Shown here: positions 1-9,820 of the stretch, in pieces
Layout: each line of letters starts with the position of its first letter
How positions within the stretch are numbered: the stretch's first letter is position 1
Source of the DNA: Hyposmocoma kahamanoa
Lineage: Eukaryota > Arthropoda > Insecta > Lepidoptera > Cosmopterigidae
Length of the DNA: 64,000 nucleotides
NCBI RefSeq assembly: GCF_003589595.1
Contig: NW_020654810.1
Location: 21,194,350 to 21,258,349, forward strand
Direction of reading: 5' to 3'
Notes under the pieces: generated by a model
Seen by the model: only the letters and a program-made list of their open reading frames with translations
Databases searched by the model: none
What the model was told of the DNA's origin: nothing
Program-made: the position numbers and the translations under genes

Positions 1-2
1 TG

Positions 3-392
3 GATCGAAAGGTTAACCTAGACATTCTGAATAATGATAATAATTTTAACAACGAAAATTTATTTGTGACAAACTGTAGTAACCATGAAAAATGTGGAAA
101 ACAAAGTAACTGTGATAGTTCTGAAAATGTTTGAGCTCATTATATAAATTGTAGTCGTAAGGAAAATTTTATAGAAGTCGCGCGCACCGGTGAAACCTCC
201 GATAATTTATTGCGCCTCGTTTTACGACTCATTTTGAATATAGAAATTTTAGGATCGCCTGAAACCGCGTTGATTGATACTAGTGCCAAGCAAGCAGTGT
301 TGCAGGTCACATTCTATACAAAATCCTTAAGAGGGAGCAGAGGAAAAATTCCTAATCTTCGATTTGATTTTAGAGGTGTATATCCACTTTAA
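3..392 (+). pseudogene. Ty3/gypsy-type retroelement fragment, first half of protease
   Basis: One reading frame stays nearly open from base 3 to 392, with a single in-frame TGA at about 129-131. It contains a retropepsin-like stretch reading LNIEILGSPETALIDTSAKQ, where the usual active-site DTGA is DTSA. This is the start of an LTR-retrotransposon aspartic protease. The second half of the protease lies at 1372-1560, so the gene has been split. It is a dead remnant. The assignment rests on motif recognition only. Confidence 0.6.
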
Positions 393-576
393 AGTTAAAA
401 ATAAAATATTGTATGAGTAACTACACGATATAATCAAGCATAGACATTAATTAGAAACATAAAACAAAAAAGTTTCCTCGATCGATAAAAATCACGAAAT
501 AACCTCTAATTTTCACATTTTGTCGATTTATCCTCGAAATGCTACAGGTTATTAGGACAAAAATTAGATAATTAAT

Positions 577-869
577 CATTGACTTACAAATAAATGGACG
601 ACGGGTGTAATACAAAAACCACGAAAAAAATGTCCCAAGTCAACCTATTTAAACGTAGTGACATGTAAAGGAATATGAAAAAGCTAAAACGAATGAAAAT
701 GAATTTAAATTGTAATGTTATCGCAGTACTGTCTAATTTTGCTTGCTTCGCTGTCAGTCGAACAAACGAAGACTAAAGCGTGAATGATGCTCTGTATACG
801 ATTTTAACGCCCTTTAAGTTCGGACACTTTTTAGCGCGGACCCGACGTCCATATAATTGTAAGTCAATG
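577..869. mobile_element. MITE with CATTGACTTACAA inverted ends, copy 1
   Basis: A 293-bp unit begins CATTGACTTACAA and ends TTGTAAGTCAATG, a perfect 13-bp terminal inverted repeat. A near-identical copy lies at 38303-38588, which defines the ends. No coding capacity is seen. It sits between the two halves of the retroelement protease and helps explain their separation. The superfamily is not determined. Confidence 0.8.
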
Positions 870-1121
870 TAATTAATTATATTTATGCATGATCGATAAC
901 TGTCACTACGAATTTTTTTTAATCCCTTTAGTTTTAGAGTTATTCCGCTAAAACGAATTTGGTACTTTTAAAGCGCAAAATTCAACATCTCCTGTCGCAT
1001 GTCACGCGAACTTCAGATATATATTTGTTTCACAAATTTGGGCGAAGCCAAGTGAAAACTTTTTTGGCATGCTCCCTCTTAAACAGAAGGGCCATCCACT
1101 TCGATCCGCGCGTAAATCTAT

Positions 1122-1340
1122 TTTTTTTTTTTTTTTTTTAACGCACACACTCAACATAGCCCCGCACTAGGGAAACCCTGTGTCGCGGGTACCATGGACA
1201 CACACATAGACAACCACAAATTACACCCAAACTCACGAGAGAAATAAATGTAGGCCATACAAATATTTCTCCCGGCCCGGGAATCGAACCCGGGGACCTC
1301 TGCGTGGCAGTCCGGTATGGTAACCATTCGGCCACGGAGG
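1122..1340 (-). mobile_element. tRNA-derived SINE (family A), copy 1
   Basis: On the minus strand this starts with a tRNA-like head containing an A-box-like TGGCCGAATGGT and a B-box GGTTCGATTCC, then a ~110-bp body, and ends in an A-run (T-run on plus at 1122-1139). The anticodon-arm and T-arm region (CTGCCACGC, then CCCGGGTTCGATTCCCGG) resembles tRNA-Gly(GCC). Near-identical copies lie at 3085-3270 and 16275-16490, all in the same orientation. This is a SINE, not a functional tRNA gene. Confidence 0.9.
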
Positions 1341-1371
1341 TAGTTATATTTAATATTTTATTATTAAGCTC

Positions 1372-1801
1372 GCGGATGGGTATACTCGCGAAGTTGACGT
1401 CCTCTTGACTACTCTAGATGTGAACTTAAATGAGTGGGTGATAAAAACCCCTTTTCTAATTTTACCAAAGGCCAGTGACAGTGAAACATTGCTCGGAATA
1501 GATTTTCTCCTAGCGTGGGGTGGTAATCGACTTCTCTCGCGAGTGTTGGTATTTTGCTGACAATCGCCGCATTCAATATAAAATGTGTTTTGAACCATTT
1601 CACCTGATCATTTCATGCTCCTCCTCGGACGTGCTCGATGAAAGCATGCGGTTTCAGTCACTGGATCCGAATCAGTTACCTGACAATGATGACATTTTTC
1701 AGCCAGGGGGAGAGCCGACACCTTTCGCTCAGCACCGTATAGATACGAGGCCGCATCCACCGATTACCATGTCTCCCAACGGACTGACGTCTACAAAATA
1801 G
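1372..1801 (+). pseudogene. Ty3/gypsy-type retroelement fragment, protease end and RT start
   Basis: Frame 1372-1560 reads ADGYTREVDVLLTTLDV and then SETLLGIDFL, the standard C-terminal half of a retropepsin. A second frame, ending at the stop codon 1799-1801, reads FQPGGEPTPFAQHRIDTRP, typical of the linker just before reverse transcriptase in gypsy-like pol. The two frames are offset, so there is at least one frameshift. RT core, RNase H and integrase are missing. Confidence 0.7.
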
Positions 1802-2026
1802 GTGTCTCGTAAGATTTTCTTCTTTGCGCCATTAGAAAAGTCGAATAGAAATTTGCAAAATACCATGCAAAGCAGCTCGCTCCTCGATCGATTTAATACT
1901 GCTGCGGTACCTACAGTACCCTTGCTTCGACGTGAGTGTCCTCGGCGAATGAGAACGTGTAGCACCGAGTCAGACGCAAGAGGGGAACTACTTTAGTCCA
2001 TGAGCGAGGTTGCTAACATGAATTGC

Positions 2027-2150
2027 AGGGGAGAGTGTGATAGATGCTACGGCACAGCGTGTTCACAAGTCCAAGTCCTGTCGTGTCGAAGGAATGTTTC
2101 TTTCCGTTTGATCTTTGTATAATAATTAAAATATATTTGTTCTACTCCTG
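2027..2150 (+). repeat. polypurine tract and probable 3' LTR remnant
   Basis: A purine run AGGGGAGAG at 2027-2035 is followed directly by TGTGATAGATGC, the usual layout of polypurine tract and LTR start in gypsy elements. It lies ~230 bp after the RT-linker remnant on the same strand, so most of pol has been deleted. The LTR end is not identified. Confidence 0.45.
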
Positions 2151-2315
2151 TACTTTAAAATGTCAATTATAATTTTATAAACTAAATCAGAATGGCGCTG
2201 TTTTTAGTTCTGAATCAAAATTCTATTGTCTATGGTATTCGCTACCTGATTTGAAAAATTTGAAAAGTTCTGTACAAAGAACTATAATGGGTTTCAAAAA
2301 AAGAATGTCGTATTT

Positions 2316-2527
2316 TTGCTAATTAATAGTACATTGTGTGATAAGGACGGTAAATATGAAATTCACAACGAGGCTGCAATAGAAGCCCGAAGCCGAAGGC
2401 TGACGGCTTCAATAACTCGAGTTTTGTATTTTTTTACCGTCCGTGATACATACATACAATGTTTTTCATCATATTTGCGAGGAAATAAATACAAAATACA
2501 AAAAAATATATAAATGGCGCGTTTTTG
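2316..2527 (+). repeat. dispersed repeat, one of an inverted pair with 53549-53790
   Basis: This stretch (AATAGTACATTGTGT through a CACGGACGG-like segment to GGCGCGTTTTTGTG) is present in reverse complement at 53549-53790, with moderate divergence. It has no coding potential. It is an unclassified non-coding dispersed repeat. Confidence 0.6.
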
Positions 2528-3000
2528 TGTTAACTTTCATAAAGCAACGATTGCTTTAAGCAATGCTATTTTTGGACGCTGCTACAAAATTATGTAATTT
2601 TAATTTTGCCGACACGTCATTCTAATCAAGCAAAATTTTTTAGAGTATAATTAGCCACTTAGTTGCGCACTTTTGAGTAGATATTAAGTAGGTTTTAGTT
2701 TTAATTGTATTTTAATCAGTTCTATACCCGCATACAGACATTTGACCGCGAAACATATGTGCCTATGTAGAGATAACATATCGCATGTTTCCAATAGGTG
2801 GATTTGGTATAATGTTACAACGATGGTGTTTTAGCTCGTTACGGTATATTCAGAACACATTTATGTTCACTATTGTTTAAAATTGTATAGGTAGTAGATT
2901 TTATTGTGTTCCCGTAATGAGAGCATTGTACGACAGAACGTAGACCTTTTACATAGTTTGTTTCGTGTTACATTAATATTAAGTTTATTGAATATCACGA

Positions 3001-3477
3001 TGGTTTTACTAGATACCATAATATTGAATTTTTTTTTGTGAAATTACTCCACTAGGTTTTACTAGATACCATGATATTTAATTTAGCCCCACACTAGGGA
3101 AACCCTGTGTCGCGGGTGCCATGGACACACACATAGACAACCACAAATTACACCTAAACTCACGAGAGAAATAAATGTAGGCCATAGAAATATGTCTCCC
3201 GGCCCGGGAATCGAACCTGGAACCTCTGCGTGGCAGTCCGGTATGGTAACCGTTCGGCCATGGAGGCAGTTAAATGATAAACCATGATATTTAATTATTT
3301 TTTTTTAGAAATGACTCCACTAGGTTTTACTAGATACCACAATATTTAATTATTTTTTTGCGAAATGACTCCACTAGGTTTTACTAGATACCACAATATT
3401 TAATTATTTTTTTGTGAAATTACTAGGTTTTACTAGATACCATGATAGTTAATTTTTTTTGCGAAATTACTCCACTA
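3001..3477. repeat. 55-bp tandem repeat array interrupted by a SINE
   Basis: At least five units of about 55 bp each contain GGTTTTACTAGATACCA, then ATATTTAATT, a T-run and GAAATTACTCCACTA. Units differ by small substitutions and T-run length. A family A SINE (3085-3270) interrupts the array. Parts of the same unit recur next to SINE-like elements near 37960, 41230 and 47790. Confidence 0.85.
3085..3270 (-). mobile_element. tRNA-derived SINE (family A), copy 2
   Basis: Same family as 1122-1340, without the long A tail. It is inserted in the tandem array. The sequence ACCATGATATTTAATT occurs just before it (3068-3083) and again just after it (3281-3296), which fits a target-site duplication of about 16 bp. 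Confidence 0.88.
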
Positions 3478-3480
3478 GTT

Positions 3481-3660
3481 TGTTATTAATACAAATATCG
3501 AACACAGAAAAAAAAATGAAATTTATTCGACCCGGCTGGACTCGAATCAAGAAGTGAAGAAAAATTTTCATTGGTTTCTCACAGGTGGCGCTAAAAAGTC
3601 GTTAAAAAACAGAAACAAAGATCTGCAACAAGCACTTAGAAAGATTCGTAAGGTCTGCTG
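3481..3660. mobile_element. rearranged SINE-like element (family B)
   Basis: Bases 3481-3548 match the 3' end of family B in minus orientation (ATTAATACAAATATCGAAC, then a B-box-like CTGGACTCGAATC). From about 3550 to 3660 the match switches to the 5' part in plus orientation (TGGCGCTAAAAAGTCGTT). The element is therefore two opposed fragments. Intact copies for comparison are 38003-38255 (plus) and 47490-47715 (minus). Confidence 0.6.
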
Positions 3661-4146
3661 ATAAGTTCTGTACTTCAGTTCCATCCAGCATGTGGCATCA
3701 TAAAAATCCCACTTATTTAGAACATTAAAAAACTTACCATGTAATAAAGGCATAATTTAAAACGATACTTCAGGCGGTTTATTAGTGGTCATACTAGCAT
3801 GTTATACTGATATGACCAATAAGAAATATAAGAAATGTGTATTGGTGGTCACACGCATCAAAATGATCTCTAAAATTGATTCCTAGACACATCGAGCACG
3901 TTTTTGCTAATTACTGAAAATCAGGTTTTTTTAATTATATTTTTTAAACACCGATGGATTTCTTTTGGTCAAATTAAATCAAATTAAATTGACGCTTCAT
4001 TTTAGACACGCTTATAGAAGTGCAGCAGTGGCGCAACTGTGGCTTGGTCACTGCGCGTTACACAAAAGTGGCGCGCGTGTCGCGCGCGTCATGGCAGTGG
4101 CGCGGGCGGCGTAGCATAGTACATGTCGTAAGAAAATAAATTTTAA

Positions 4147-4640
4147 GTCGGGTTTTCACTATACGAGTGCACTCGGATCGACTTATCCGCTCGCACGAGT
4201 TAGAGCGTATAAGTCTACTCCAATTTCGGTTTACACCTTACGAGTTCATCAGGGTCCAAGAAGCATTTATTTCCTTGCACAATTAAGATGATGACGACTG
4301 ATCTGCTGCTGCGAGGTATATGAGTTGTAGCAGACTGGCAAAATCATGGAAGAGATAAAACATAACAAAAGAAAAATTTGGACCAGAAAATTGATGCGAA
4401 CGACGCAACCAACTGAGTGCTTTGAATAATTTTATTCGTGTAGTGGAAGAGAAAGATAAAAACACGTTTAAAACCTGATAAGAGTCACGTTCACTCTACT
4501 TTTTGTTAGTTGGCACCATTTTGTTTTCATAAAATGATCCGAATATACTCGGAAAGATAAAATTTACACGTTACGAGTAGCTTCTGAGTAGTCATCCGAG
4601 TGGACTTGTTCCGAGCATACTCGTATAGCGAAAACCCGGC
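4147..4640. mobile_element. 494-bp TIR element flanked by TTAA
   Basis: The left end GTCGGGTTTTCACTATACGA is matched by the inverted right end GCCGGGTTTTCGCTATACGA. TTAA abuts both sides (4143-4146 and 4641-4644). TTAA duplication is typical of piggyBac-type elements. No transposase is present, only a 60-codon frame on the minus strand without a known domain. It is read as a non-autonomous element; the superfamily is inferred from TTAA alone. Confidence 0.7.
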
Positions 4641-4644
4641 TTAA

Positions 4645-5765
4645 ATGTCTAATATAGGCATGGGAGCGACGTTAGATCGATTTTTGATAAATTAAATTTC
4701 AATTAACTTAGTTCGGGATAAAAATGTGCACATTTTTACGATTATGGGGTGGATAGGAAATGTAATAAAACAATAGAACATTCGGGAACGGAATCGTTTA
4801 TTGAACCCATTTGTAATAGTAGATAATTAAATTATACAGTGATACTCTACACATTTTGTACTGTTCAAAGTACCTACCTATCAAATAACTATCAATGTCT
4901 TAGGGTTAAGAATGTAACTAACAAATGCACCCAATTACAGAGGAATACCATTTATTTATTTATTTAAACTAGGGAGAAATCTAGCGGAAAGATACTAATA
5001 TGCGTGCAATTTCTCACGGCCTCTACAAGCAAATGTACAGTCGATGCTTTAAAATACCTAATCGCCTAGCCGACCTACAAAACCTACCTGCAAGACCTAC
5101 AAAACCGATCAATACAAAACCGGGGATAATGTCTGCTAAGAGGAGTAGTATAGGTTAATATAATTACTTAAGGTAATTACGTAAAGTCAAATTGTAATGT
5201 AGCTTAAGCCAGCTAACTTGAGTACAAAATTATAAAACTGAACACTTCAAATTAATAGCTACCGTATTCTATATTTAAGTATCGTGAAAGATCGAATTGG
5301 CTTAAAAAGTTTCTTAGAAAGTCATTCTTTTATCACGAAGTAATATGAAAATGAATTTTACCTCTCAAAGGATAAAGGTTAACTAAGTTAAACACTTCTC
5401 TGCACACTTATCAACTCAGACCCAAACGGTTGGTTAAGGGGTCAGGTGCATCAGTTACCTCAGGGCGTCGACTGTACAATGTTCTTGCATATGTATTGCG
5501 TGCGTCAATTAGACGTTTTTTTCCGCAAGATTTGACCTTAGTTTTATTTAACTTCCAAATCTTTCCAAAACTGGTAATTACCAATCACAGTACTATTTTG
5601 GATCCTAAGATTACTATTAATAATTAATACAAATGTTTATTTCATGAATTCAATGTGAAACAATACATATGCCAATTCGATTCAATTTACGTAAATTTAG
5701 AAATGTGAAAATCTAATGACAAAATTAACTGAAGGACAATTATAATTGGAATACCATGCCACCTT
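4645..5765. other. intergenic, no gene seen
   Basis: AT-rich DNA with short low-complexity runs (for example repeated CCTACAAAACC near 5070-5110). I see no gene, RNA or clear mobile element. Confidence 0.6.
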
Positions 5766-5769
5766 ATTA

Positions 5770-6250
5770 TAACTAACGCAATCGATATTTTTAGTAAAAT
5801 AGAGATAACATATCTGGAATCAGCGAAACGAGATCTAGGTATAATCTGTTTTATGCGGTTTTTTTATATCTTATTTAATTTTAGTTTTATTGTTAAGTGT
5901 TGGTACTGCCTCAAAAGGCTTTGGTTGATTCCGCATAACAGAGAAAGTGTTGAATTAATTACTTTGGACAAAATATATGGTAAAATTGAGGATACACACT
6001 ATTACTATACTGTGTGGAAACACGATTCCTAAAAAAAAAACCACAATTTTACTACGAAATTTAACAAGAAAACCGCTGTGTTAAATAAGTACTTTACATA
6101 TACCAATATTATTTTTTTATGTCAACTGAACTAAATAGAACACGTATACTATGATATACAATCTTCAAATGGCTTTAATTTCGTTTGTAAAAAAATCAAT
6201 TGTGAAATAAAGGCGTGACCGGACGCTCGACCCGCGCAATAGAAACCGAT
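5770..6250 (+). repeat. dispersed non-coding repeat, partner of 16600-16970
   Basis: The right part (about 5915-6245, from GGCTTTGGTTGATTC to GGCGTGACCGGACGCTCGAC) is found in reverse complement at 16600-16970. The left part (CAGCGAAACGAGAT and a GCGGTTTTTTTATATCTTAT stretch) has a diverged copy at 52735-52860. No reading frame is present. It is likely a non-autonomous transposon; no ends were defined. Confidence 0.6.
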
Positions 6251-7975
6251 TTAGTACGGGAAAACTTTGAATTCGACCTGAGGTTATAGTCTTAACCAAA
6301 ATCAGTGTAACTGACATTTTTCAAAGACAAAAAGAACTTTAGGTGCCAATATCTCTGAAGTTACATCAGAAATGCAAATGTGTTAGTTATGACAAGGAGA
6401 ACACTACCGTAGATCCAACAATATATTTTTTAATAGTAACTAATCACTTTGAAATAGAAAATATTTGAATACATACGTGTGAATTGTTCGTTGGTTTTAA
6501 TACCTGGTCTCTTACGTCCAATGAGATTTTGGGATATTTTTTTCCAATTCCATTATTCCCCGTTAATATAGATATCTAATGGGGACATTGGGAATTAAGT
6601 TTATAAACGTTTATTGAGCGTTATCATTACTCAAAATCCAAATATCCATTCTCAAAATCCACTTTATATATTCAAGCATTTTTGAAGAGGACGTTATTAC
6701 AAAGTTATATTAAAACACGAATTGGATAAATATGAAACATGCTAGATGCATTTATGAAAGAGATTCATCATTTGTTTCCAAGTATTGTGCATTATTAAGT
6801 TCCAGAGAATTGAAGCGTGAAACTGTTACATTTTGTACAGTAATCTCTATAAACTTGTCAAGTTTTAGCATGTTCAGATTCAGCCAAATGTTTTGTAGTT
6901 ATTAGTAGCCTACACTAACAAGTTATTTTAGATATCGATCGACTCGCTTCGTTTATTAATTCAATTAATTTAATTATAAATCTCGCTTTATTGTCTTCAA
7001 TCTCCATATCATGCGAAGCGAAGGGGTAAAACAATTGTAATTTTTCTCGTCGGCAATCAATTAAAAATTATAGTGTTGTAGCGTAACAAGTGGTGGCAAT
7101 AATGTGTAACATCACTTTGGTTCCTCATTTAAAAAAATCTACATAATAATATTATGCAGGTAAATACATAAAATTGAGTATTGTTTTGAACAGAGCAAAT
7201 AGCTTACACATTTTTGACAAAGATGGTGTCATCTTAAGGTAAGCAAGAATTATGAATAGAAAGAAACTTTGATATAGTTCTTTTTTGTCTAGTAATAAAT
7301 ATTATATTTGCAGAATTGGCATTCAAACTCCAGCTACGAGTTTCTTGCACTGTTCAAATCAACCATATGTAAAAGTAGCAAGGTTTACAACCGTTTACAA
7401 CACAATACATATTACGCGCAAAGTATATTGTGAGGCTAATCTTTGCATAAGTAACAATTTAAAAAGCCTGTGATGGCCTGGTTGGAATGCTTCCCCCTGT
7501 GTAAGAGTTCTTGGTTTCGAATATCACCGGGGAGCTGCAACACTAATTCTTTATTAAAGGGTAACATTACGATGAAATCTGCATGTTGCAAAATCAAGTA
7601 AGTCCCGAAAGGGACGGTCTTTGGGGACCATGATCTAAATTTACTCCTTTTTATTGTTAATTTAGTGCGGGAATTCACGGAAGACAGTCGCCGTCAATGA
7701 ACGCACAGGTGGCCTGTGCGGAGTTCACGCGGAGCGTGTTCCGTACGGAGGAATCCGTGTCACTGTCTAACGCCACACGCACACACACGTGTTATTCCGC
7801 TCCGGTGCTCCACGGTGTGCAATATCCGCACAGCTCTGAAACCAGCCTTAGCGGAGACAGTAGCTAAAGTATGCCAGCGGTGGGGCACTACGTTCGTAGG
7901 TGCGATGTCAAAGAAAAATAGATTATTAGGATTTAATTCAGAGTTTTCTATTTTGTATTATCTTAATTTAGTTTA
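6251..7975. other. intergenic, no gene; possible tRNA-like SINE head at 7471-7550
   Basis: Mostly AT-rich unique-looking DNA. At 7471-7550 a segment with GATGGCCTGGTTGGAATGC and GGTTTCGAATATC resembles decayed A- and B-boxes, probably an old SINE. A more GC-rich stretch at 7680-7870 contains short internal repeats (CGGAG / CACAC) but no supported coding region. Confidence 0.45.
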
Positions 7976-7979
7976 ACAC

Positions 7980-8198
7980 CAGTAGAGCTCCTTCGTCCAG
8001 GGAATGACTGCTACCTTACCTATTTCTGTCGGTAAGCAGTAGTGTGAGCTTTACAGCGTTTCGGTGGCTTATCGTCTCAGGGTGACTCTCGGATCTTTAT
8101 GATTTAAAGCTATGAGTGATACTAAATTGTTATGAACAGGTGTGTCACTTACCATCCGGGGCACGACTTATTCGTCTCGTGACTTAGTATTATAAAAA
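7980..8198 (+). repeat. repeat family R, copy 1
   Basis: First of at least eleven copies of an unclassified ~220-300 bp repeat. Landmarks in order are CAGTAGAGCTCCTT, TTACCTATTTCTGTCG, AAGCAGTA, GTCTCAGGGTGAC, ATCTTT.TGATTTAAAGCT, a GTGTCACTTACCATC segment, and an A-rich end. This copy is internally shortened. The A-rich 3' end suggests retroposition. Confidence 0.75.
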
Positions 8199-9625
8199 TC
8201 TAATTGACAGTTATTTTTTTTTAATTAATTGTTCGTCTAATAAAATAAAATATAAAATAAAATCTTGGATGTTATAGTATATATGATGGCTATTTTAAAA
8301 GTTCATGTTATATTAACTTCATTATTTTGCTTGCTAAATAGTTACTTATGCCAAGTCCAAAAACCCCAAGAACATTAGGGCCGTTAACATTAGGAAAAAA
8401 TTACAATTTCATGATATGTACCTGAGTATACACAACACAATTCATTGACAAATAGCAAATAATACAGATGAATAAATAGCATTCAATCACGTAATAATAT
8501 TTATACACTTAACATACTTTAGTACCCTTTCGATTTAATGTTTTTTTAAGGTATTAATCGTTATAGATGACTATTTTAAAACTGTAGTTAACTATATCGA
8601 TACGCACTTATAACCGTTATTTACATAAGTACCTTTTGTTGCCAACAGTAAGATACGACTGTCAAATGTTTCGGAAATTCTCTTATTTAACTGACATCAA
8701 AAAAGGGAGGTAGAGATACTACCACAATATAAGATTTCACGAGAACAACCGACCAATGGAACACACCCTATCCAAACAACAATGCATCGTTCGTGAAAAG
8801 AATCCATTTAAATGTATATGAAAATAAGTGAGACTTACTGTATATACAAAAATATCACATTACTTCGAGGCCGCAGCTTTCATTTACTTAGTAATTACTT
8901 AATCCTTCTTACCTAAGTTGTCGGGTATGGTTCGAAGCAAGCTACACATCGCGGCGAGTAATTGGAAAAACAAAACTGTTTTCACACGGTTTTAGAAGCG
9001 TATTTGCCGCCAAAAGCTTTGTGGCAAGCGCAAGTTGTTTCTTTACAGATTCAATTAGATATATTATGGTATATCGTCAGACACAATCGTGCAATATTTA
9101 TTTGTGAAAGCATGAGCAAATCTCAGAGATACATTTGCAATACAAAGAATACCATCGATTTATACAAAACAACACATCAATGCCTTTTGCTTTCGCCCTT
9201 CCTATACCTAATTATGGAACAAGACTAGGTGTTATGTCATAGCTTTAAAGTTAAAAGTGAAATACTACGACACCTACAAGGTCTAATTGAAAAGGCTGTC
9301 TAGAGAGTAAAAAGCTGCAGCCTTGCGGATCGGGCAGCCATCGGTAATACAATGCTACACTAAGCTAGCGTCAGTGGCAACACTACCATTGCTATCATTA
9401 TCAACTTTCAAACAGTTCCCATTTCTTATCCATTCAACAATGTAAAAACAGCAACAATAGCGTCGAAACGAACACGTCCTAAAATAAAAACTATTCAATT
9501 TTGGCTTACCGTCAATTTACAAGCTACGCGAAAGCGAGACAACACTATTTAAAAACCAGTCAGTTTCGATCGTCACTCCACTATCACAAATAGAAAAATA
9601 TATTAATATCGGGGGAGGCGTCGCG
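8199..9625. other. downstream flank of the NCKAP5-type gene
   Basis: No gene is seen. The region lies past the first AATAAA of the minus-strand gene. Further minus-strand AATAAA motifs occur here (for example TTTATT on plus near 9100), so the 3' UTR could extend into it. Confidence 0.5.
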
Positions 9626-9631
9626 TTTATT
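9626..9631 (-). terminator. AATAAA polyadenylation signal next to the stop codon
   Basis: On the minus strand the coding sequence ends TAG, then C, then AATAAA. If used, this would give an extremely short 3' UTR. Use is not proven, and later signals exist downstream. Confidence 0.5.
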
Positions 9632-9632
9632 G

Positions 9633-9820
9633 CTAGGTGCAGTCTTTGGTGGCGTCCGGGGAGGAGCCGCCGGAGAGGTCGTCGAGGAAGTCGAAGTCGG
9701 CGATGGCGGCGCGCTCGGTGTCGCCGTAGCGCACGAAGAAGCCCTCGCGGCCGAGGATGGACGGGCGGCGCGCGCGCGGGAAGCGTAGCACGGCCAGCCC
9801 GCGGCTGCGCAGCGCGGCCG
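9633..9820 (-). CDS. NCKAP5: NCKAP5-type gene, last coding exon 9
   Basis: 188 bp: 2 bases completing an Ala codon, 61 codons in all to the C-terminus, and TAG. It encodes SILGREGFFVRYGDTERAAI, then an acidic FDFLDDLSGGSS tail ending KDCT. The acceptor TCCGCAG|CG has a weak pyrimidine tract but a good upstream CTAAC branch-like site. It is very GC-rich. The phase match to exon 8 supports it; an extra exon in the 2.1-kb intron cannot be excluded. Confidence 0.85.

Noticed and set aside
1138..1335. tRNA gene or small protein gene at the SINE
   Set aside because: The tRNA-like head belongs to a repeated SINE with body and tail; it lacks a proper acceptor stem. The reading frame recurs with the repeat at 16256-16537.
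3001..3477. CRISPR-like array because of regular repeats
   Set aside because: Units are contiguous tandem repeats without unique spacers, in a eukaryotic genome.
4283..4465. 60-codon minus frame inside the TTAA-flanked element as transposase
   Set aside because: Too short, with no catalytic motif; treated as non-coding interior of a non-autonomous element.
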